Shown piece by piece: positions 15,653 through 21,140 of a stretch of 21,140 nucleotides of DNA. The notes under the pieces are model-generated. The model was not told the DNA's origin. It did not search any database and saw nothing but the letters and a program-made list of their open reading frames with translations. The stretch is from the NCBI GenBank assembly GCA_964474655.1, contig CAYYTU010000053.1, forward strand, positions 1 through 21,140. The letters run 5' to 3'. How positions within the stretch are numbered: the first letter of the stretch is position 1; the number at the start of each line of letters is the position of its first letter. Origin of the DNA: CAYYTU01 sp964474655 (GTDB lineage: Bacteria > Chloroflexota > Anaerolineae > B4-G1). The position numbers were made by a program, and so were the translations under genes.

Positions 15653-15793
15653 GCCATCGTCCAGGTCGGGATCGTAGGGCGGCTGACCGTCGCGATAGGG
15701 GCCGAAGGCCAGCTCGCGCTCGACCTCCCCCTCCAGCGTCTCGCGGAGATCAAGAACCAGATCGCAGATCGCGGACTTGGCTTGTTTGTGCAT
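15590..15793 (-). pseudogene. pglX-like 67-codon remnant (N-terminal start joined to a short tail)
   Basis: This frame begins MHKQAKSAICDLVLDLRETLE, which lines up with the start of the full pglX in this window (MNSKTKSAIKSLVLDLRHTLE). After about 30 residues the similarity stops. The frame continues YDPDLDDGVKVN and LQAARILPYKRVV to TAA. The DPDLDDGVxVN pattern reminds me of C-termini of large BREX/type-II methylases, so this may be a pglX with its whole middle deleted; that part is memory-based. No catalytic motif is present. It sits 57 nt after brxC, where pglX is normally found, with GAGGTG before the ATG, so it may still be translated. Confidence 0.65.
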
Positions 15794-15821
15794 AGTCACC
15801 TCGATTGAGCACTAAACAGAT

Positions 15822-15848
15822 ATCCCGTCAATCCTGTAAATCCTGTCC
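15822..15848. repeat. Three 9-nt tandem units between brxC and the pglX remnant
   Basis: Plus-strand units ATCCCGTCA, ATCCTGTAA and ATCCTGTCC fill most of the 57-bp gap after brxC. I recall similar ATCCTGTxA runs as intergenic repeats in many unrelated bacteria; here they mark the boundary where the BREX core ends and the inserted genes begin. Confidence 0.6.
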
Positions 15849-15850
15849 AA

Positions 15851-18800
15851 CTACCCCAACACCACGCGCTTCCCTGCTTCCAGCGCTTCCCGCACCGCTT
15901 GACGCAGTTCGTCTATCGCCGCATCCAGCTCCTCGACACTGCTGATATCCCGCGTCTGGATCACGTCGTAAAGCCGCAAGATCTCGAACTCGGGCTCGCC
16001 CACTCCTCCATCGTCCGGCGGTGGCGTGTGCTGGGTGATCAGGCGCGATTTCTCCTCCGGCGCCGACTGGATCTGGTAGTAGAGCGTCTCCAGGCCGGTG
16101 CCGCAGGTCGTGCAGGTCAGCCCATCCAGCGTCCACCCCACCGGCCCCTCGCACAAACGGTCATTGAGGCTGTCGGCGGGAACCCCCAGTTCCTCCAATT
16201 CTGCCTTCACCTCGACGTAGGCCTCGTGGCGGGCCTGATGCAGCCTCTCGTAGGCCTCCTGGTAACGCCGGAGCAGGGGCCGCATATTCTGATAGTAGGT
16301 GGCCCACTTCTCCACGATCTCTTGGTGCTCCTCGATGGCCTGCATCTCCTCCAGCCAGCCCTGCACTTCATCATCTTCTAACGTCGGCGCCACTCGTTGA
16401 CCCTGCTCGACCGCGCGCTGCAGGCGTCGGGCCTGGCGGAACTGGGCTGGGCGACCGGCGTCGATGAACCCCTGCAGCCGATCCTGGTAATCCTTCAGTT
16501 TCCTCACGAGAGAGGTATGTTGGAGGAAGGTCTTCAAGCGTCGATCCGGCTGCGGGTATTCCAGAATCTCCTCCATAGCCTCCTGGCCCTCCTGCAAGAT
16601 CGGCTTGACAGGCAGATCCCCCTCCTGGGCCAGGATACGCTGCTCAGCGTTCTGCGCCTTCAGCGCCACCAACTCCTCCTCCAGCGCCGCGCCCATAATG
16701 TTGACCGTGTCCGGCTCGCGACGATGGAAGATGCGGTCGATGGCCTTCTGCGCCCTCTGGCGCTCCTGGGGCGTCAGGCCCTCCCTGGGATCGTATATAA
16801 ACTTGGTCCTGCGGAATTGAAGCGCTTTGATCAGCAGATCCTGAGCGCGGGTCGCCTTGTAATCGTGGTAGGGCTTGCCCTCATATCGCAGGCTGACCAC
16901 GCCCGCCCGAAACAGGGCCGTCAGGATGATGCGCACCAGGGTCGACTCCCAGCCGTAGGGCACCGCCTCGAAGAAATCGGTCAGCGTCTTGCCGTCGCGA
17001 GGATCGCCGGCCTTGGCCCGCAGCCGCAGCTCCTCCAGCACCTCGTTGACCACCGGCGCATGCCGGTTGAGCCGGTAGGCGTCGTCGAACAAGTCAAGCT
17101 CCGGCTCAATGTCGGGAAGCTCGACGTCATCCGCCTCCAGAATGCGCTGGATGCTCTTCTCGCTCACTTTGACCGCCGCCGGCTCGAAGCGGGTGTAGAC
17201 GTGAGGGATGATCTGCGAGACCTCGCGGTTGAAGATGGTGCTCAACTTGCTGGTGAGTCCAGCCAGCTCCTGCACTTCTCCATCGTAAATGATAGCTCCG
17301 TCCAGCAGGCTCTGACGCAAGAGCGTCTGGATCTTGGCCTTGCTGTTGTCGATGTCGCGCTGCTTCTGGAAGAGGATGTTCTCCTCCTCGGTGCTCTTAT
17401 CGCGCCGCGCCATGCGGCGCGAGACCACCGACTCGGTCTGAATCAGCTTGCCCAGTTCCCGATACAGATCATCGGCCGGCGCCGGGAACCAATACAGCGT
17501 GCGGTCATCGCCGAAACTGCGCTGCAACACCTCGTCGCGCGTCAGGTCGGTGGCCCGCACGTAGACGGGAGAATAAACCTGCAGCGAGATATCGCCCCTA
17601 TCGTGGATCACCCCATCGTCGCCCCGCACTCGGACGTCGAAGCGCTTGATGCGCTGGTAGTAGAGACGCCCAAAGTCGAGGACGATCTCCAGATACTTCT
17701 TGATCTCACGCCGGCGGTCGTTGACGGTCACGTCCACCGCGGCGATGTCCATCTCAATGTCCTTCTTAACCCCGGACAGGAATTCGTACTGTCCCCCACG
17801 CCCTACGACGTAATGGCCTTTCTCCAGCTTCTCCAGCCCCTCCTCGACCCCTTGCTTCAACGCGGGGAAGGGCATCTCCGATCCATCCACCTGCCTCACC
17901 AGGAGTCGGGCCAGGTTGCCGGCGGTGCAGGGGATCCACTCCAACTTCTGGATCAAGTAGAGCGCTTTGAGGATGCGCTTGAAGAAGGTGGGGTTCGGTT
18001 GGAGGTCGACCTCATCGATGGTACGGCGGTCGATGCTGGGTAGTTCGGCCTCGATCTGGTCGTAGACCTCGTCGAAGGCGATCAGACGTCCCAGAGGCGC
18101 ATCGGCGATCCCCGTCGCTGGCGATTTGATCACTGCCTGAGAGACGCCGATCAAGCTGCGCTCGGTGCCCTCGATCTTCTCCTTCTCACCGCCCGGCGTA
18201 CGGACGGCGGCAAATAGCTGCTGTAGAATAGCCAGTTGATAGGGGGGCAAGGGATAGTCGGCGACGAAGCGGTCAAGATCCGGCTGCGGCAAGGGCCGAT
18301 TGGCACCCTGCAGCATACACACTGTAGAGATATTGCCGCCCGCCTGAGCATATAGGTCTTCCAGCTCGGGCTTCTTGCTCTCTTTCTTCTTCAGGATCCG
18401 CTCCTCCAGCACCGTCTCGATGTTCTCCGAGGTCAGCGCAATGCGTAAATTGAAGCGGTCGCGGATCTTGTCGAACTCGTTCTCGCGGCGGATAGCCTCC
18501 TCCACCACCTCCTCCAGAGCCTCTTGAGCGGTGACGACCAGCCACAGCTTGCCCAGGCCCTTCGTGCCGAAGGCCTCAGCGATAGACTGCAGTTCGAGCA
18601 GCTTCTGATTGTCGCCGCCGATGAACTGCCCCATCTCGTCGATGATATAGACCAGATGCGGCGTCTTCTCCGAGCCCGACTGGCGGCTATTCACCCACTC
18701 AGCCAGCTCCTTCGCCAGGATCGCAGGCCCGATCTGAAGGCCGGTCTGGATGTCGTCAATTGCCTTGGACGCTTTCTCCTCACTGGTGTATCGCTCCGGG

Positions 18801-19483
18801 AGGACGGCGCAAAGGGCCTTGATCGAGGCGTCGCGCACCAGCATGTCGTGGCGCCGTACCTCCGACCAGGTCATTCCCTCAATATCCTCGATCTCCCTCT
18901 GAAAAGCCTGATACTTTCCCAGGCTGGTCAGCTCGCGTTCTAGCTTGGCCACCCAGAGCGTGGTGCTGAAGCCGCGCTCCTTCAGCCATTGGCGGTACAT
19001 GATGGTGGAGATGTGGTTGCCAATCTCCTCGGCCCCCGGCGTGACCGGCACGTGGGCCATCAGATCCTCCTCGGCCTTGATCTGGAAAGCGACTACCTCG
19101 GTGTTGATGAAATTGACGGTCTGGTGGAGTAATCGCTCGATCTCGTGCTGCCTGGGGACATCGACGATGCGGGGCTTGAAGAGCTCGATGGCTGATTGAC
19201 CGTCGATCTGGCGGTTCTCCAGGAGGTAGCTAAGGATCTTGGCGAAGTGCGACTTGCCCGAGCCAAAGAAGCCGGAGATCCAGACGCCAACGCGGTCGGT
19301 CTGGCCGGTACGGGTTTCCGCGTAGCGCTCCAGGAAATCCACCAGCAGTCCCTCGATGGCGTCGGTGACGACGTACTCCCCCAACTCCTGCTTGATCTCT
19401 CGGAGGCGCAGGTCGTCCATCTTGACCACGGTGGTGATATCGCGTTTGATGGGATGAACAAAGAGGTCTTGGATCTTGGTCAT
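15851..19483 (-). CDS. brxC: BREX system P-loop protein BrxC
   Basis: This 1210-aa protein is the large P-loop ATPase of BREX (the PglY-like component), cytoplasmic, and required for methylation and exclusion together with PglX. It begins MTKIQDLFVHPIKRDITTVVK, a recognisable BrxC start. Walker A is GFFGSGKSHF at 71-80, and Walker B VYIIDEMGQF lies near 278-287. A long helical C-terminal half includes a coiled coil near 1000-1130, with a lone CTTC motif near 1150. The length fits the family. It starts 3 nt after brxB stops (ATG 19483), which implies one transcript and coupled translation. No frameshift or missing motif is seen. Confidence 0.95.
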   Translation of the reverse strand: MTKIQDLFVHPIKRDITTVVKMDDLRLREIKQELGEYVVTDAIEGLLVDFLERYAETRTGQTDRVGVWISGFFGSGKSHFAKILSYLLENRQIDGQSAIELFKPRIVDVPRQHEIERLLHQTVNFINTEVVAFQIKAEEDLMAHVPVTPGAEEIGNHISTIMYRQWLKERGFSTTLWVAKLERELTSLGKYQAFQREIEDIEGMTWSEVRRHDMLVRDASIKALCAVLPERYTSEEKASKAIDDIQTGLQIGPAILAKELAEWVNSRQSGSEKTPHLVYIIDEMGQFIGGDNQKLLELQSIAEAFGTKGLGKLWLVVTAQEALEEVVEEAIRRENEFDKIRDRFNLRIALTSENIETVLEERILKKKESKKPELEDLYAQAGGNISTVCMLQGANRPLPQPDLDRFVADYPLPPYQLAILQQLFAAVRTPGGEKEKIEGTERSLIGVSQAVIKSPATGIADAPLGRLIAFDEVYDQIEAELPSIDRRTIDEVDLQPNPTFFKRILKALYLIQKLEWIPCTAGNLARLLVRQVDGSEMPFPALKQGVEEGLEKLEKGHYVVGRGGQYEFLSGVKKDIEMDIAAVDVTVNDRRREIKKYLEIVLDFGRLYYQRIKRFDVRVRGDDGVIHDRGDISLQVYSPVYVRATDLTRDEVLQRSFGDDRTLYWFPAPADDLYRELGKLIQTESVVSRRMARRDKSTEEENILFQKQRDIDNSKAKIQTLLRQSLLDGAIIYDGEVQELAGLTSKLSTIFNREVSQIIPHVYTRFEPAAVKVSEKSIQRILEADDVELPDIEPELDLFDDAYRLNRHAPVVNEVLEELRLRAKAGDPRDGKTLTDFFEAVPYGWESTLVRIILTALFRAGVVSLRYEGKPYHDYKATRAQDLLIKALQFRRTKFIYDPREGLTPQERQRAQKAIDRIFHRREPDTVNIMGAALEEELVALKAQNAEQRILAQEGDLPVKPILQEGQEAMEEILEYPQPDRRLKTFLQHTSLVRKLKDYQDRLQGFIDAGRPAQFRQARRLQRAVEQGQRVAPTLEDDEVQGWLEEMQAIEEHQEIVEKWATYYQNMRPLLRRYQEAYERLHQARHEAYVEVKAELEELGVPADSLNDRLCEGPVGWTLDGLTCTTCGTGLETLYYQIQSAPEEKSRLITQHTPPPDDGGVGEPEFEILRLYDVIQTRDISSVEELDAAIDELRQAVREALEAGKRVVLG

Positions 19484-19486
19484 AGG

Positions 19487-20047
19487 TCAGATTCTCCGTG
19501 CTCTGTACTTGGTATGCGGGCCATCGGCGTTCTCCAGGCAGAGGAATCGCATCTCGCTGTCCAGCTTCTCACCCGGGTAGAAGACGACCAACGGAACTTT
19601 GACCTGGTTTTCCAGGTTCTCAAGAAGGTTGGAGATACGCACGAATGGGTAGAGGTGAGCGACCTGGGTGAGGAAGATCACGGCGTCTTGACCTTCCATC
19701 TCCTCCGCCTTCTGAATAATGCGGCGGGCGAGCGCAGGGCGAAGGTTCTTAGCCAGATCCTGATGAACCTCCCCCGGTTCGCTCGGCTCCTTCTCGAAGA
19801 TCACATCGAGCAGGCCGATCTCGGCGTAGTGATCGAAGATGAACGTGTCCAGGGCCATCTCGTGCACCGCAAGCCCGGCGTCCTCCAGCTTGACCCTCAG
19901 ATGAGCTTGCTCATCACGGCAGCGAAGTTCCTGGCGTGGATCGTAGATCAGCAACACAAAAGGCACACCGGCGTGCAATGCCAGCGTGCCTCGGTGGTTC
20001 AGCAGCAGCTTCTCCAGTTCGGTGAACTTCTCAACCAGTGATGACAT
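19487..20047 (-). CDS. brxB: BREX protein BrxB (DUF1788)
   Basis: This is a 186-aa soluble BREX core protein of the DUF1788 family, biochemical role unresolved. It begins MSSLVEKFTELEKLLLN, and VPFVLLIYDPRQELRCRDE and AVIFLTQVAHLYPFVRISNLLENLE are typical of BrxB. Length (about 190-200 aa in the family) and position between brxA and brxC agree. The ATG at 20047 was preferred over the TTG immediately before it; it overlaps the end of brxA by 17 nt, consistent with coupled translation. Confidence 0.93.
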   Translation of the reverse strand: MSSLVEKFTELEKLLLNHRGTLALHAGVPFVLLIYDPRQELRCRDEQAHLRVKLEDAGLAVHEMALDTFIFDHYAEIGLLDVIFEKEPSEPGEVHQDLAKNLRPALARRIIQKAEEMEGQDAVIFLTQVAHLYPFVRISNLLENLENQVKVPLVVFYPGEKLDSEMRFLCLENADGPHTKYRARRI

Positions 20048-20813
20048 CAACTACCTCGCTAAGATCATCATAGACGAATCGTAAATCGTAGATATCGCCG
20101 GCGCGTCGGAAGTGAACGAAGCCGCCATTGGCCGCGTCCTCCAGCATAAAGATCACGTCCCGTTTGTTCATCAGGAACAGACGCCAGTCGGTCGATTCGA
20201 TGACACGTTTGCCCTGAATACCCCGCTCCTTCTGGTGATAGAGGGCGTAGACGAAGGCCTCCCGAGGGACGTAGAACTTATAGAACTCTTTCCTCTGCGT
20301 ACCGGTCACCAGCCCGAAGTCACGGATGGTCGAGAGGTAACTGCCGATAAGGCGTTGGCGGGTTGACGGCGCCCAATTGGCGATTTCTGGATGTTCGTCC
20401 TCTTGCTGGCTGAGCCACTCGTTGACGTCTGTCTTGCCAATCGCTGTTCGCGCATTTTGATAAAGTTCGTAAGTACAGTAGGCAGTCAGATCGTACAAGA
20501 GATCATCCACCTGACAGTATTCGTAGAACAGGACTAGATCAACATCTGTTTCGTTGGGACAATGGGTCACCATACGTGCCAGTGTAGCTACGCGCTCCGG
20601 CTTTCGCCCGCTGATGTAGCGTCGGAAGATTTCTTTCCAATACGTTTTTCGGGATTGTAGTGTGCGCTGATCGAGAAGATCGGCTTCAACGACAGCCGTT
20701 CGAACTTGGTCGGGGGACTTGCCCGCGTCTATTTGTTGGAAAACGATCTTGGTTTCCGGGAGGTAAGCCCCCTTACCTGCCATAGTGCTATTGTATCGTC
20801 TTTCGTTAGTCAT
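20031..20813 (-). CDS. brxA: BREX protein BrxA (DUF1819)
   Basis: This is a 260-aa BREX core protein of the DUF1819 family; BrxA homologues are small helical DNA-binding proteins. It has the expected internal motifs SRKTYWKEIFRRYISGRKPERV and an HTH-like C-terminal part. It is longer than many BrxA proteins (about 200 aa), with an N-terminal leader rich in polar residues; an internal ATG at codon 11 (MAGKGAYLPETKIV) would give a more usual length. I chose ATG 20813, which is preceded by AAGGATC at about 8 nt. It is the first gene of the cluster and follows a 327-bp gene-free upstream region. Confidence 0.9.
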   Translation of the reverse strand: MTNERRYNSTMAGKGAYLPETKIVFQQIDAGKSPDQVRTAVVEADLLDQRTLQSRKTYWKEIFRRYISGRKPERVATLARMVTHCPNETDVDLVLFYEYCQVDDLLYDLTAYCTYELYQNARTAIGKTDVNEWLSQQEDEHPEIANWAPSTRQRLIGSYLSTIRDFGLVTGTQRKEFYKFYVPREAFVYALYHQKERGIQGKRVIESTDWRLFLMNKRDVIFMLEDAANGGFVHFRRAGDIYDLRFVYDDLSEVVDVITG

Positions 20814-21075
20814 CACTCTAGATCCTTTATCGAGTCTTGGGGGGAAAGGCCCAAATAGTCATAGAAAGCATACTGCACCATCACGCAGCGACATGGGGCT
20901 GCAACGTGTCAAAGCTAGCATCAAGTAAGCGTCATCCTGATGATGAAAGAAATGCCAGCAGGCTGGTTGGTGGGCAAGCGGGATGGATCTGTTGGCGGAT
21001 GCGCTGCACACCGTCGTGAAGATTAGACTGCATCGATCCCCCCTGTGGAGTTGAGACGTTGTCTAAAAACAGAAA

Positions 21076-21099
21076 CCGCCTACCGTTGACGGTAAGCGG
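21076..21099. promoter_or_regulatory. Candidate operator palindrome
   Basis: Half-sites CCGCCTACCG and CGGTAAGCGG form an inverted repeat with one mismatch and a TTGA centre. The centre is part of the -35 box of the plus-strand promoter, so a dimeric repressor bound here would block RNA polymerase. Confidence 0.6.
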
Positions 21100-21114
21100 G
21101 CCGTGTGCTACAAT
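21086..21114 (+). promoter_or_regulatory. Sigma70-type promoter pointing out of the window
   Basis: TTGACG (21086-21091) is followed after exactly 17 bases by TACAAT (21109-21114), preceded by TGTGC, close to an extended -10. It fires to the right, divergent from brxA, so it should drive an off-window gene, plausibly a BREX regulator. Confidence 0.6.
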
Positions 21115-21140
21115 ATTTTCACTGAGGCGGCCCTTCTCCG

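Larger units (their letters stand above)
20817..21140. other. Gene-free region upstream of brxA
   Basis: This stretch of 324 bases holds no convincing gene. Its right end carries a plus-strand promoter and palindrome (described separately). A minus-strand promoter for brxA is expected here, but I could not find a clear -35/-10 pair. A 60-codon plus-strand open frame at 20837-21019 has no ribosome site or recognisable sequence. Confidence 0.7.

Noticed and set aside
15590..15793. Reading the 67-codon frame as a normal small BREX gene
   Set aside because: Its start matches PglX and then breaks off, and its tail is duplicated 3.4 kb away. A remnant is the simpler reading, although translation cannot be excluded.
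16397..18043. Long plus-strand open frame (548 codons) opposite brxC; similar ones at 1730-2929, 11400-12206 and 19196-20041
   Set aside because: They lie antisense to well-supported genes, arise from GC-rich codon structure, and their translations are leucine/valine/histidine-rich with no recognisable domain.
20907..20912. TTGACA on the minus strand as a -35 box for brxA
   Set aside because: No acceptable -10 sequence occurs at 16-18 bases downstream, so I did not call a promoter.
21058..21068. The 11-mer TTTTAGACAAC (minus strand) also starts the 65-bp repeat at 15588
   Set aside because: The match does not extend beyond 11 bases, the orientation differs and copy B has a mismatch in it, so chance is a sufficient explanation.
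1..21140. CRISPR arrays, tRNA, rRNA, transposase or integrase genes
   Set aside because: I looked for spaced direct repeats, tRNA-like T-loop sequences and transposase motifs on both strands and saw none.

Overview
Organism and setting. The window looks like bacterial chromosome or large-element DNA. The core genes are GC-rich. The mix of FGE-fold kinases, NB-ARC/TPR and NACHT NTPases, and short proteins carrying an IAGRDV motif suggests a Chloroflexota-like or other large-genome environmental bacterium. This is an inference from gene style; there is no rRNA or other phylogenetic marker. Every gene I can support is on the minus strand, so transcription runs from high to low coordinates.

Layout in transcription order. 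(1) 20817-21140 is a gene-free upstream region. It holds a well-formed plus-strand sigma70-type promoter with a 24-bp palindrome over its -35 box, pointing out of the window. (2) 20813-15851 encodes brxA, brxB and brxC, the first three genes of a BREX phage-defence cluster, tightly overlapped or spaced. (3) 15793-15590 is a 67-codon pglX-like remnant. (4) 15578-2912 is a roughly 12.7-kb island of defence-type genes: a metallophosphoesterase-KAP NTPase fusion, a NERD nuclease-pseudokinase fusion, a Ser/Thr kinase-FGE fusion, a possible PD-(D/E)XK protein, a small motif-only protein, an NB-ARC/TPR protein and a membrane-anchored NACHT protein. (5) 2893-1 is pglX, the BREX adenine methyltransferase, open through the left edge of the window. 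pglZ and brxL would be expected further left.

How the parts may work together. BrxA/B/C and PglX are the methylation and exclusion core. The island sits exactly between brxC and pglX, on the same strand, mostly with gaps of tens of bases or less, so it may be co-transcribed as second-line sensors and effectors. Three consecutive genes (173-aa, 857-aa and 578-aa products) start with the same short glycine-rich module, IGD-x-GGI-x2-xII-x-G-x-D. I read this as a shared homotypic assembly motif linking a small protein to two NLR-like NTPases, possibly an amyloid-like signalling motif. This is the best candidate for an undescribed system here.

Signs of assembly by recombination. A 65-bp direct repeat (59/65 identical) flanks the phosphoesterase-KAP gene and encodes a pglX-like tail. 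Other signs are a degenerate PIN-toxin tail, a REP-like twin palindrome, a degenerate octamer tandem repeat inside pglX, and AT-rich segments inside pglX and the NLR genes.
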